Shown here: piece by piece, positions 48,596 to 57,199 of the stretch
How the letters are laid out: each line of letters starts with the position of its first letter
Numbering within the stretch: the stretch's first letter is position 1
DNA from: LMUY01 sp965199165
GTDB taxonomy: Bacteria > Pseudomonadota > Alphaproteobacteria > Acetobacterales > Acetobacteraceae
Direction: 5' to 3'
DNA length: 64,000 nt
Assembly (NCBI GenBank): GCA_965199165.1
Contig: OZ240681.1
Location: forward strand, 310,001-374,000
Translations under genes and position numbers: made by a program
The notes under the pieces: model-generated
The model's input: only the letters and a program-made list of their open reading frames with translations
Databases searched by the model: none
Told to the model about the DNA's origin: nothing

Positions 48596-49456
48596 ATGCG
48601 GGAACATCGTCTGAGACGCCGCGCGTCGATGGTTCCGGGAGCGCTGTGGGCGATCTGGCTGCTGACGCAGGTATTGTGCTCGACGACGTCCATTGCCGGA
48701 ACGCTCGATGACATCCGTTCTCGTGGCAAGCTGATCGTCGGGGTCAAGACCGACTACGCGCCGCTCGGGTTCATCGACGCCTCGGGCAACAATGCCGGCG
48801 TCGAGGTCGAGCTCGCGAAGTTCATCGCCGGGCAACTGCTGGGCGATCCGGCGAAGGTCGAGTTCGTGCCGGTCGTGTTCAAGAACCGAGTCGATTACCT
48901 GCTGTCCGGCAAGATCGACATCATCCTGGCGACGATGGTGACGACGCCGGACCGCCTCAAGATCGTGGATGCGACCGTGCCGTACCTGCGGCCAGGCGGC
49001 GGCACGTTGATGGCGCCGAAGGGCGGACCAGTGACGTCATGGGAGTCGGCGCGAGGCCACGACATCTGCGGGATCGAGGCATCCTATTTCAACCCGGCGA
49101 TCACGAGCCGCTTCGGCGCCCACGTCATCGAGTTCGCCGATGCCTCGCACGCCTACGACGCGTTGGCGGCTGGGCGCTGCGCCGGGTTCGCGTTCGACGA
49201 AATCCTCGTGCGGCTCAAGGTCAAGGACCCGCAATGGAGCGGCTACGCGATCGTGGGCGAGCCGCTGCAAGTCAACGGATTTCAGATCGGCGTCCGCAAG
49301 AACGACGAGGCGTTCTTGACCAAGCTGAACGAGTTGATCCTCCGGGCCCAGGCCGACGGAAGGATGGTGCAGTGGGAACGGCAGTACGGAATGGACCCGG
49401 ACGACTGGAGCCTGGCCCAGATCGGAAGGGCGCGTGACGAATTGGCCCATCGATGA
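48596..49456 (+). CDS. ABC-type amino-acid substrate-binding protein without a partner permease
   Basis: The 286-residue protein has a signal peptide and SBP family 3 fold: GKLIVGVKTDYAPLGFIDAS, VELAKFIAGQLLG, IILATMVTTPDRLKIVDATV (with the carboxylate-binding arginine) and CAGFAFDEILVRLK. No permease or ATPase follows, and it begins 22 bases after tctC. It may feed another transporter, or serve a sensor kinase elsewhere. Start positions 48557 and 48629 are alternatives. Confidence 0.82.
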   Translation: MREHRLRRRASMVPGALWAIWLLTQVLCSTTSIAGTLDDIRSRGKLIVGVKTDYAPLGFIDASGNNAGVEVELAKFIAGQLLGDPAKVEFVPVVFKNRVDYLLSGKIDIILATMVTTPDRLKIVDATVPYLRPGGGTLMAPKGGPVTSWESARGHDICGIEASYFNPAITSRFGAHVIEFADASHAYDALAAGRCAGFAFDEILVRLKVKDPQWSGYAIVGEPLQVNGFQIGVRKNDEAFLTKLNELILRAQADGRMVQWERQYGMDPDDWSLAQIGRARDELAHR

Positions 49457-49484
49457 CCGACGATCGGCAGGGGATTGGGATCGC

Positions 49485-49715
49485 ATGTTCGAACCGACCA
49501 TCAACGAGAAGCCGCGCCGGGTCGATGCAAGCGGCGACGCGGCTGAGGCTGTTCCACAAGCAAGCGTTGTGGACATGGTCGCCGCGAGCCGCATCCTGAT
49601 CCTGTCCTACCATTTCCCGTTCCCGGGCGTCGGCCATGTGGCGAAGTGGGGCGACCGTTGTCGTTTTTACCCGAGCGACCTCTCGCAGGCCGCGGACCCG
49701 GCCGGACGGCCCTGA
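49485..49715 (+). pseudogene. C-terminal remnant of an MBL-fold metallohydrolase
   Basis: The frame ends ASVVDMVAASRILILSYHF, then PFPGVGHVAKWGDRCRFYP, which matches the end of MBL-fold quorum-lactonase-like hydrolases (the final YHxPFPxxGHV region). The HxHxDH metal-binding half is absent. It is therefore the last fifth of a gene, left between the orphan binding protein and the cupin. Confidence 0.65.
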
Positions 49716-49731
49716 AGGAGAGGCGATCAGC

Positions 49732-50100
49732 GTGTCTTCGCAAGCCGCCCATTACCGTTGGGACGAACAGCCGCTGGAGCACCTGCGCGGTGGCATTACC
49801 CGCCGCTTCGTAACCAGCAAGCGCGTCATGATCGGCGAGGTACGGTTCAAGAAGGGGGATGTGGTGCCGTCCCATTCCCACTTGCATGAGCAATTCACCC
49901 ACGTCGTGAGCGGCTGTCTTCGGTTCACCCTTGGCGCCTCCGGCGACGATGTGGTGCTCGTCAGCGCGGGCGAGGTCATCGTCATCCCGTCGGACCTGCC
50001 CCATGGGGTCGAGGCCCTGGACGATACGCTCGAATACGACGTGTTCAATCCGCCGCGTGAGGACTGGATCGATCCGGACAGCTCGTTTCTCCGCGCCTGA
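49732..50100 (+). CDS. cupin-domain protein
   Basis: The 122-residue protein is a single cupin with motif 1 VVPSHSHLHEQFTHVVSGCL (three His and a Glu) and motif 2 IVIPSDLPHGVEAL. The GTG start at 49732 is preceded by AAGGAGAGG. Small cupins of this kind are dioxygenases or ligand sensors. It is the last gene of the plus-strand TTT cluster. Confidence 0.82.
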   Translation: MSSQAAHYRWDEQPLEHLRGGITRRFVTSKRVMIGEVRFKKGDVVPSHSHLHEQFTHVVSGCLRFTLGASGDDVVLVSAGEVIVIPSDLPHGVEALDDTLEYDVFNPPREDWIDPDSSFLRA

Positions 50101-50149
50101 ACCGTGGCATGGCACTGCCTCGTCGTGTCCCGCCGGGCCAGGCTCAGGC

Positions 50150-50465
50150 GACCGCGCCTTGAGCGGGGTTTCGAGCCGTTCGGTGAGGACCGGCTCCGGG
50201 TCGATCCCGGTCACCCGCCTCCCGTCCGCGGCGCTCGACCTGCCGAGGGCCCGGGTGGACGCGATGAGCGCCGCATTGCCCGACGAGCCCGCGATGTAGC
50301 CCGCGCCCACGCCTGCCGCGCTCACGCCTGCCGCGCCCACGAGCCTTCATGGCTGCGTAGAACCGCCGGGTCATGTTGACGTAGCCGAACACCTTCAGGC
50401 GCAAGCCCGATGCCCTTGGATGCTCCAGTCACCAGGGCGATATGCCCGCGCAATCACAACTCCAT
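50150..50465 (-). pseudogene. decayed, internally deleted copy of the SDR at 44723-45499
   Basis: On the minus strand, ATG 50465 is followed by GAG TTG and an in-frame TGA. IALVTGASKGIGL then matches residues near 10-22 of the intact SDR. About 90 codons are missing, and the sequence resumes LKVFGYVNMTRRFYAAMKAR, identical to the intact protein, with nucleotide identity near 90 percent over about 60 bases by eye. The catalytic IAGSSGNAALIA region follows in another frame after a tandem-repeat filler. It is on the opposite strand to the intact copy. Confidence 0.75.
50301..50345. repeat. 15-bp tandem repeat inside the SDR remnant
   Basis: CCGCGCCCACGCCTG (50301-50315), CCGCGCTCACGCCTG (50316-50330) and a partial third copy CCGCGCCCAC (50331-50340) are adjacent. 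They replace the NIIGSAGKR region of the intact gene and probably arose by slippage during the deletion. Confidence 0.6.
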
Positions 50466-50483
50466 CTCATGCGATCCCCCTTG

Positions 50484-51686
50484 CTAGCCGGTCGCGTCCC
50501 TGGTGATCCCGGCCTCGCACAAGGCTGCGATCTCCCCCGGACCGTAACCGCTTTCCTCGAGCAGTTCCCTGGTGTGTTCACCCAGGAGTGGGGCGCGGCG
50601 ATTGATCGCCAAGGGTGATCGGCTGAGGCTCACCGGCGGCCGAGCGACCGGCGCGGGCGCTGCCAGGCCGGGAAATTCGATTGGCAAGAAGGCCTGAGAC
50701 TCGCGGACGTGCGCATCCGCCAGCACTTCACGCGGGCCATAGACCGGTCCGCAAGGGATGTTCGCGGTCGCCAGTTCGGCCAGGGCAGCCGACCGCGTCC
50801 GGTCGGCGCACCAAGCCGCCATGACGGCGCTGAGCGCTTCGCCGTTGTCGCCGCGGGCCTGGTCGCTGCCATAGGCCGGCCCTACCGACAGATCGGTCCG
50901 CCCGAGCAAGGCTGCCCACCGGCGGAACATCGGATCGCCGATCACCTGCACGATGATCCAGCCGTCCTGCGTCGCGAAGATGTCGGACGGGGCGGCCAGC
51001 GGGCTTCGGTTGCCCGTCGCCGTCCGGTCCAGCCCCAACAGGGACTGCTCGATCAATACGTTGTTCGCCATCGTAAGGGCGGTCCCCAGCAGCGACGCTT
51101 CGACGAGCTGGCCAAGGCCGGTGGTGCGGCGCTGGTAGAGTGCCGCCACGGTCCCGAAGGCGCAGGACAGGGCGGTGCCATAGTCGACGTAGGACACCAT
51201 CAGCTTCGACGGCTGACCCGGTGGCCCGGACATGTGTACCGCGCCGCTCATCGCCTGCGCCACGCCGTCGAAGCCGACCTTGTCCGACGAGGGCCCACCC
51301 GGCCCGAACGCCGTCGCGGTCGTCAGGATGATGTCCGGCCGGGCTGCCGACAGGTGTTCGTAGTCGAGCCCCAGCTTGCGTAGGGTCGGCAGAGGCATGT
51401 TGGCCACCACCACGTCCGCCCGGGCGATCTGGCGGCGCAACACCTCCAATCCCTGCGGCGATCCGAGGTCGAGCGCCAAGGACCGCTTGTTGCGGTTGAC
51501 CTGCATGAACAACGCGCCCTCTCCGCTGGGGGCGACCGGGGTGACCCAACGGTCCTCGCCTCCGTCCACCCGCTCAACCCGGATCACGTCCGCCCCAAGA
51601 TCGCCGAGCAAGGCCGCGCAGAACGGACCCGCGATGTAGCGGCCAATGTCGAGCACGCGGATGCCGGTGAGGACCGATGCCGCCAT
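50484..51686 (-). CDS. family III (CaiB/baiF-type) CoA-transferase
   Basis: The 400-residue protein has the family III layout: LTGIRVLDIGRYIAGPFCAA, GADVIRVERVDGGEDRW, NRNKRSLALDLGSPQG and the catalytic-Asp region VDYGTALSCAFG. The ending includes INRRAPLLGEHTRELLE. It moves CoA between acyl groups. Its start codon overlaps the stop of the ligase gene (TAATG), so the two are coupled. Together they offer two ways to activate the same acid. Confidence 0.9.
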   Translation of the reverse strand: MAASVLTGIRVLDIGRYIAGPFCAALLGDLGADVIRVERVDGGEDRWVTPVAPSGEGALFMQVNRNKRSLALDLGSPQGLEVLRRQIARADVVVANMPLPTLRKLGLDYEHLSAARPDIILTTATAFGPGGPSSDKVGFDGVAQAMSGAVHMSGPPGQPSKLMVSYVDYGTALSCAFGTVAALYQRRTTGLGQLVEASLLGTALTMANNVLIEQSLLGLDRTATGNRSPLAAPSDIFATQDGWIIVQVIGDPMFRRWAALLGRTDLSVGPAYGSDQARGDNGEALSAVMAAWCADRTRSAALAELATANIPCGPVYGPREVLADAHVRESQAFLPIEFPGLAAPAPVARPPVSLSRSPLAINRRAPLLGEHTRELLEESGYGPGEIAALCEAGITRDATG

Positions 51687-53668
51687 TAGCTGTGGACCTT
51701 CTCGCCGGCGGCCGCCTCGCGGATCACCTCGACTGCCTGCGTGTCCTCGAGCGACGAAAGGTCACCGGGGTCTTGGTTGGTGTAGGCGCGCCGGATGACG
51801 CGCCGCATGATCTTGGAACTTCGCGTCCTGGGCAGCTGCGTCACGACGTGGACGCGGCTGGGCTGAAAAGGCTTGCCCAAGCGCTTGGCGATGGTCGTGG
51901 TGACGATCGCCTCCAGGTCAGCCTCCGGCACTTCCGGCGCACGGGAAGGAACCACGAACACGATCAGCTTCTGTCCCTTCGCCGGATCGTCAACCCCTAT
52001 CGCCGCGGCCTCGGCGATCCCGGGCAACTCGATCAGCACGTCCTCGATCTCGGCCGGGCCGACCCGCTTGCCGGCGACCTTCAGCGTGTCGTCGGATCGT
52101 CCGAGCAGGAACAGCAAATCCCCGGAGGTTCGCAGCGCCAGGTCGCCGTGGGTCCAGATGCCGGGCGTCTTCTGCCAATAGCTTTCCAGGTAACGCTCCC
52201 GGTCGTTCCAGAACGATTGCGTCATGCCCACGAACGGCTCGAGGATCGACAACTCCCCGATCTGGTCGCGCACCGGCCGACCGTCGTCGTCCAGCACGTC
52301 GGCCGCGACCCCCGGCGAGATGCTGTTGAACCCGGCGGCCACGATCGGCCGGACGACGACGTTGGCGAGCAGGCCGCCGGACACTTCCGTCCCACCGGTG
52401 TAGTTGATGACCGGGCACTTGCCTCGCCCGAAGCTGTCGGCGAACCAGACCATGTGCTCCGGGTCGATGACCTCGCCGGCGGTGATCAGCAGCCGGACAC
52501 TGCCGCAATCTCCCGCGGTCGCCAGCGACTTGTTCGCGGCCAGCCCGCGGATCAGCGTTGGCGAGGCGCCGAGATGGGTGACCCGGTGCGCTTGCGCGAT
52601 GCGGGACAGGCGCGACCAGTCGGGCATGTCCGGTGCGCCGTCGTAGCAGACCAAGGTTGCGCCCCGCATCAGTGCGCTGGCGATGGTGAGCGAGCCGGCG
52701 ACCCAGCCCAGGTCGGCTGGCCAGAAGAACACGTCGCCCGGGCCGACGTCGAAATGGATGGCTGCGTCATGCGCGATCTTCAGCGGGAAGCCACCATGCG
52801 TATGGACCGCCCCCTTCGGCTTGCCGGTCGTGCCGGACGTATAGATCACCATCATGGGGTCGTTCGGATCCATGCGTTCGGCCGGCCGCTCCGCCGTGCC
52901 CGCCACCTCATGGAAGGTCATCGCGTCGGGGATGGGGCGTGCGCCGTCTGCGTCCTTGACGATCACGTGGCGCAGCGACGGCAATTGGGCGCGGGCGGCC
53001 CGGACGATCGCGGCGATGTCCACCCAACGGCCGCGGCGGTGGAAGCCGCTGGTGGCGATCAAGGCGCAGGCTCCAGCCGATTGCAGGCGGGAGATGATCG
53101 CCTCCGGCCCGAAGCCGCTGAACAGGGGAGCCGCGATGGCGCCCAGCCATGACACGGCCAGCACGGCGACAGTCGCCTCCACGCCCATCTCCATCAGCAG
53201 GCCGATCCGGTCTCCACGCCGGATGCCCACCGCGTGCAGTCCCGCGGCCAGGCGCGATACGCGCCGCCGGAGCTCCCCGTAGCTGACCGTCTCGACATGC
53301 CCGGCCTCGTTCTCGGCGATTACCGCGGGACGGTCGTCGGGGTGACCCGACGCGAACACCGTGTCGGTCCAGTTCAGCTCACCGCCCACGAACCATCTCG
53401 GGAACGGCGGCCCATCTGTCAGATCCACGTAGTCGCGGTAGGGCTTGGACCAGATAATCGGTAGCGCCGTCATGAGCGCGCTCCAATACCGGTCCGGATG
53501 ATCGGTCGCGAACGCGCAGAGCGCGTCGAACCCGGCAAGACCGAGTTCCCGGACCAGGCGGCTCGCATGCGCGCGCGCCATCGTGTCCCCGTCCGGGCGC
53601 CAGAATGGCGCAGGTTGCTGGTCCATGCGACTCATCGCTCCCGTCGAGGTGCTCGTGTCCATCATCAT
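51686..53668 (-). CDS. AMP-forming acyl-CoA synthetase (acetoacetyl/propionyl-CoA synthetase-like)
   Basis: The 660-residue protein has an ACAS_N-like region (YRDYVDLTDGPPFPRWFVGG), the P-loop YTSGTTGKPKG (about residue 276), INYTGGTEVSGG, GDLALRTSGDLLFLLGRSDD and the catalytic Lys region LPRTRSSKIMRRVIRRAY. It should form an acyl-CoA from a carboxylate, ATP and CoA. Three consecutive ATGs (53662, 53665, 53668) are possible starts; 53668 overlaps the upstream stop as ATGA. It sits in the binding-protein, ligase, CoA-transferase operon. Confidence 0.9.
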   Translation of the reverse strand: MMMDTSTSTGAMSRMDQQPAPFWRPDGDTMARAHASRLVRELGLAGFDALCAFATDHPDRYWSALMTALPIIWSKPYRDYVDLTDGPPFPRWFVGGELNWTDTVFASGHPDDRPAVIAENEAGHVETVSYGELRRRVSRLAAGLHAVGIRRGDRIGLLMEMGVEATVAVLAVSWLGAIAAPLFSGFGPEAIISRLQSAGACALIATSGFHRRGRWVDIAAIVRAARAQLPSLRHVIVKDADGARPIPDAMTFHEVAGTAERPAERMDPNDPMMVIYTSGTTGKPKGAVHTHGGFPLKIAHDAAIHFDVGPGDVFFWPADLGWVAGSLTIASALMRGATLVCYDGAPDMPDWSRLSRIAQAHRVTHLGASPTLIRGLAANKSLATAGDCGSVRLLITAGEVIDPEHMVWFADSFGRGKCPVINYTGGTEVSGGLLANVVVRPIVAAGFNSISPGVAADVLDDDGRPVRDQIGELSILEPFVGMTQSFWNDRERYLESYWQKTPGIWTHGDLALRTSGDLLFLLGRSDDTLKVAGKRVGPAEIEDVLIELPGIAEAAAIGVDDPAKGQKLIVFVVPSRAPEVPEADLEAIVTTTIAKRLGKPFQPSRVHVVTQLPRTRSSKIMRRVIRRAYTNQDPGDLSSLEDTQAVEVIREAAAGEKVHS

Positions 53669-54849
53669 TTCCGGAGCGGGCACTTGCTGTCCGCCAGCTT
53701 GCGGAACGCCTGATCGCCGGGCACCACGCCGGTGATCTGGTAGTAGTCCCAGGGCGCGTGCGATTCGGCCGGCGACTTGATCCGGGCCAGCAGCATGTCG
53801 TTCAGCATCCTGCCGTTCGGCAGCAGCTTGCCATGCCGCAGGAACACGTCCTCCATCGGAGTGCGCAGCATGTACGAGCGCACCGTGTCCGCATCGGTCG
53901 AGTTCGTCGCCTTCACCGCCTTCAGGTATTCGATGACAGCCGAATACACGCCCGCCTGGAACATCGTCGGCATCTTCCCGTGCAGGGCCAGGAAACGCTT
54001 TCCGAACGCGCGTGTCTCGTCGTCCCGGTCCCAATAGAAGGCCGTCACGATATTCAGGCCCTGCATTGTTTCCAAGCCGAGCGAATGCACGTCGGTGATG
54101 ACCGCGTACATCGTACCGATCGCGATGCCGGATTGCGGCAAGCCGAACTCCCGCGCCTGCTTCAGGCCGCTGACGAGGTCGGCTCCGCCGGAGCCGAACA
54201 GGACGGCCTTCGCGCCCGACGCCTGTGCCTGCAATAGGTAGGACGACCAATCCGCCACGCCGATGGGATGGTGAACCGCACCCAGCACCCGGCCACCGTT
54301 GTCGGCCGCCGCCTGGCGCGCGGTCTGTTCCAGCGCGGTCCCGGCAGCGCCATCGGGCGTGATCAAGAACCACGTATCTTTGCCATCCTTAAGCAACGAT
54401 TGCGCCTCCGCACGACCCACGGAGTAGGTGTCCCACACCCAGGCAAGGCCATAGCCGTTGCACTCCTCTTCGGTGATGCGGTCGTTGATCGTGGTGCTGA
54501 AGAAAACGAGCTTGTGGGAGCGCCCGGCCTCGCCGTTGACGGCGAGGGCGACGCTCGAAGTCGGGACATCGAAGATCGCGTCCACGCCCTCGCTGAACCA
54601 TTGATGAGCCAGGGCAGAGGCGTTGTCGGGCTTGTTGAGCGTGTCGGCGGAGACGACCTGCACCCTATCCGCCATGCCGCTGTCGGCGACCGCCATCTGG
54701 GCGGCGATAACCGAGCCAGGGCCGCCGTAGTCGGCATAGGAGGAACTCATGTCGGTCAGCACGCCGATCTTGACCGCCGGCTGCGCCAGGGCCACCGCGG
54801 GCGGCGACAGCGCGATGGCGACCATAGCTGCGATGGTCCGAAGTCTCAT
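53665..54849 (-). CDS. ABC-type substrate-binding protein, branched-chain amino-acid/aromatic type
   Basis: The 394-residue protein has a signal peptide (residues 1-23) and the Peripla_BP_6 fold: VKIGVLTDMSSSYADYGGPG, NKPDNASALAHQWFSEGVDA, FFSTTINDRITEEECNGYG and LLQAQASGAKAVLFGSGGAD. ATG 54849 is chosen because GGGAGAACGG lies upstream; the first ATG at 54867 carries this site inside its frame. No permease or ATPase is present, so it is an orphan. Substrates of this class include benzoate-like acids. Confidence 0.88.
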   Translation of the reverse strand: MRLRTIAAMVAIALSPPAVALAQPAVKIGVLTDMSSSYADYGGPGSVIAAQMAVADSGMADRVQVVSADTLNKPDNASALAHQWFSEGVDAIFDVPTSSVALAVNGEAGRSHKLVFFSTTINDRITEEECNGYGLAWVWDTYSVGRAEAQSLLKDGKDTWFLITPDGAAGTALEQTARQAAADNGGRVLGAVHHPIGVADWSSYLLQAQASGAKAVLFGSGGADLVSGLKQAREFGLPQSGIAIGTMYAVITDVHSLGLETMQGLNIVTAFYWDRDDETRAFGKRFLALHGKMPTMFQAGVYSAVIEYLKAVKATNSTDADTVRSYMLRTPMEDVFLRHGKLLPNGRMLNDMLLARIKSPAESHAPWDYYQITGVVPGDQAFRKLADSKCPLRK

Positions 54850-55055
54850 GGGCCCGTTCTCCCTCATGCCCGGCTGACCCTGCGACGAGGCGGATCAATC
54901 TCGTTGACGTATTCCATTCCTAGCATGTTATCCCAGCATGTGAATTCATAAAGTCGCGACCCTCGGCAGGTGGCTCGTTTGGTCCTCCCAACGCCCTGGT
55001 TGCGGGATGACGTTCCACGTGTAGGATCGCTTCATAGCCAGGGCAGGAAGCACCG

Positions 55056-55871
55056 ATGCCGAACGAGGCGGGACGCTACGACGGTTACCAGCGGCTCCGG
55101 TTCGACCGGCCGCGCCCGCTTGTGCTTCGCATCACGATGGACCACGGCAAGATGAACACGGCCGACAGCGTCATGCACCGCGAACTCGTCGAAGTGTGGC
55201 GCGACGTCGACGATGACCCGGCGGTCAACGCGATCGTGCTGACCGGCGCCGGCCGCTACTTCTCCGCTGGCGGCGACTTCTCTCTCGTGCAGGCGCACAT
55301 CGACGACTTCGACTCCCGTGCGCGCGGCTGGAAGGAGGCGCGCGACCTCGTCTACAACGTCATCAACTGCTCCAAGCCCGTCGTGAGCGCGATGCGGGGC
55401 GTGGCCGTCGGCGCCGGGCTGGTATGCGGGCTGCTCGCGGACGTGTCTCTGGCGACCCCGGATTGCAGGATCCTCGATGGCCATACCCGATTGGGCGTGG
55501 CCGCCGGCGACCATGCGGCGATGATCTGGCCGCTGTTGTGCGGCATGGCGAAGGCGAAATACTACCTGCTCACCTGCGAGCCCCTGCTGGGTGCGGAAGC
55601 CGAGCGGATCGGGCTTGTCACCGAAGCGCCGGCCGACGACGCCCTTGACGCCCGCGCCGTCGAGATCGCCGGGCGGCTGGCCGACGGCGCGCAAACCGCC
55701 ATTCGCTGGACCAAGTACGCGCTGAACAACTGGTTGCGGCAGGCCGGGCCCACCTTCGATGCCTCCTTGGCGATGGAGTTCATGGGATTCGGCGGTCCCG
55801 ACGTGCGGGAGGGGCTTGCGTCCCACCAGGAGAAACGCAAGCCGGCGTTCAAGCCCCGCTCACCGATCTGA
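55056..55871 (+). CDS. enoyl-CoA hydratase/isomerase family protein
   Basis: The 271-residue crotonase-fold protein has the oxyanion region LTGAGRYFSAGGDFSL and VVSAMRGVAVGAGLVCGLLA. The second oxyanion region reads RLGVAAGDHAAMIWP. Neither catalytic Glu of typical enoyl-CoA hydratases is visible in these positions, so it may be an isomerase, decarboxylase or other crotonase reaction. It is divergent from the ligase operon and precedes the IclR regulator. Confidence 0.85.
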   Translation: MPNEAGRYDGYQRLRFDRPRPLVLRITMDHGKMNTADSVMHRELVEVWRDVDDDPAVNAIVLTGAGRYFSAGGDFSLVQAHIDDFDSRARGWKEARDLVYNVINCSKPVVSAMRGVAVGAGLVCGLLADVSLATPDCRILDGHTRLGVAAGDHAAMIWPLLCGMAKAKYYLLTCEPLLGAEAERIGLVTEAPADDALDARAVEIAGRLADGAQTAIRWTKYALNNWLRQAGPTFDASLAMEFMGFGGPDVREGLASHQEKRKPAFKPRSPI

Positions 55872-55946
55872 ACCGCGTGCCAGCCTCCCTGTGAAACGAC
55901 CCGGCCATCTGCCATGATGCGGCGGAGGGCGACTGGCCCTTGCCTT

Positions 55947-56774
55947 ATGGAGAACGTCGTTCTGAGCGCAGCATTGCAGTCCGCCGGTGACCCCGACAAG
56001 CCGAACGCACAGCGCGATGTCGGGGCCGTCGTGAACGCTCTTCAGATCCTGCAATACCTTGCGGCGAGCACGTCTCCCATGGGCGTGGCCGCCGTTGCTC
56101 GCGGCACCAAGATCAGCACGAGCACCTGCTTCAACATCCTGCGGACCTTGGTTCGCGCACGGTTCGCGTCGTTCAACATGAGCGACAAGACCTACTCGTT
56201 GGGCCTGGCTCTGGCCGAGTTGAGCGTCGGGCTGGTCGGCATCAGCCACGCGGAGCTGATCCGCCCCGAGCTCGAGCGGCTCGCGCTGAACTACGAGACC
56301 CTGATCCTGTTGTGGCGCGTGACGGACGACAACCATCTCGTATTGATCGATCGTGCGCACAGCCCAACCGGAATCCGGGTCGAAATAGGTGCCGGTTATC
56401 GTCTGCCCCTGTTGGCCGGCGCGATCGGCCGGTGTGTCGCAGCGGAGATGCAGCTCCCAGCGGCGGAACTTCGGCGCCGCTTCGCCGGCTTGCGATGGCA
56501 AACTCCGCTCGCCTTCATGGAATACCAGGCCCAGGTCGCGCAAGTGCGCGAAGCCGGCTGGGCGCTCGACGACGGCCGGCTGTTCCGCGGCCTGGCCGTC
56601 GTCGCCGCCCTGGTCGTCGATGCCGAGCGACGTCCCCGGTTCGGGTTCAGTGGCGTATCCATTTCCGGCCAGCAATCCCCCGAACGTCTCGCCGACCTTG
56701 GGCGCGACCTGAAGGACCTTGCTGCAACCGTTGGCAACTCGCTGTTCCCGGCCCGACGCTCGCCGTCCGGCTGA
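55947..56774 (+). CDS. IclR-family transcriptional regulator
   Basis: The 275-residue protein has the IclR N-terminal winged helix (VVNALQILQYLAASTSPMG, VAAVARGTKISTSTCFNIL and LVRARFASFNMSDKTYSLG) and the C-terminal GAF-like effector domain (VLIDRAHSPTGIRVEIGAGY, ending near FGFSGVSISG). ATG 55914 is an alternative start. Such regulators control aromatic or fatty-acid catabolism. It lies between two catabolic clusters; a palindrome follows in the next promoter. Confidence 0.86.
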   Translation: MENVVLSAALQSAGDPDKPNAQRDVGAVVNALQILQYLAASTSPMGVAAVARGTKISTSTCFNILRTLVRARFASFNMSDKTYSLGLALAELSVGLVGISHAELIRPELERLALNYETLILLWRVTDDNHLVLIDRAHSPTGIRVEIGAGYRLPLLAGAIGRCVAAEMQLPAAELRRRFAGLRWQTPLAFMEYQAQVAQVREAGWALDDGRLFRGLAVVAALVVDAERRPRFGFSGVSISGQQSPERLADLGRDLKDLAATVGNSLFPARRSPSG

Positions 56775-56824
56775 ACCAAATCGCCCAACGGCGGCGGAAT
56801 ACGACGGTTCATTCAGACATCGGA

Positions 56825-56842
56825 TTGCATTTCCGCATTCAA
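56825..56842. promoter_or_regulatory. interrupted dyad in the beta-oxidation operon promoter
   Basis: TTGCAT, six bases and ATTCAA match as TTGNAT-N6-ATNCAA. The site lies upstream of a strong ribosome site at about 56870 and a TATAT-like -10, in the promoter of the operon that follows the IclR gene. IclR proteins bind such short dyads. Confidence 0.4.
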
Positions 56843-56880
56843 AATATATGTTACCTTCCAACAAAGGGAGGCAACGGCAA

Positions 56881-57199
56881 TGCGCGACGACGGACAGGCG
56901 GGCCCCGCAGCCGAGTACTTCGCCCACCTGCGCGCCGGCCGGGCCGGACGGCGGTGAACACGGACGGCCGCGGGCTCTCCTGCACGTTCGGGATCGTCAG
57001 CCACGCGTTGCTGCGCGGCCTGGGCGATGACCAGCCCGATAGGCTTCGCCGGGTCGGGTTGCGGTTCTCCGCCCCAGTCTATCCAGGCGAGACGATCAGG
57101 ACGGAGATGTGGCGCGACGGCTCGTTCCGCGCCCGTGTGGCCGAGAGGGACGTGGTCGTGGTCGACCACGGCCTCGCCGTGTTCGGGGCAGCGGCATGA
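56881..57199 (+). pseudogene. DUF35-MaoC deletion scar
   Basis: A strong AGGGAGG ribosome site precedes ATG 56881, which opens PAAEYFAHLRAGR, the start of a DUF35 Zn-ribbon/OB-fold protein, and stops after 24 codons. A second frame, from GTG 56954, reads GLSCTFGIVSHALLRGLGDD, then GLRFSAPVYPGETIRTEMW and FRARVAERDVVVV. This is the C-terminal half of a MaoC-type enoyl-CoA hydratase, without its catalytic Asp/His part. The simplest reading is a deletion that fused the start of the DUF35 gene to the end of the MaoC gene. The MaoC tail is still coupled (ATGA) to the next gene. Confidence 0.7.

Noticed and set aside
53668..54373. N-terminal extension of the CoA ligase frame
   Set aside because: The frame is open upstream of the ligase but overlaps the binding-protein gene, which has a signal peptide and full domain. 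The extension lacks any motif.
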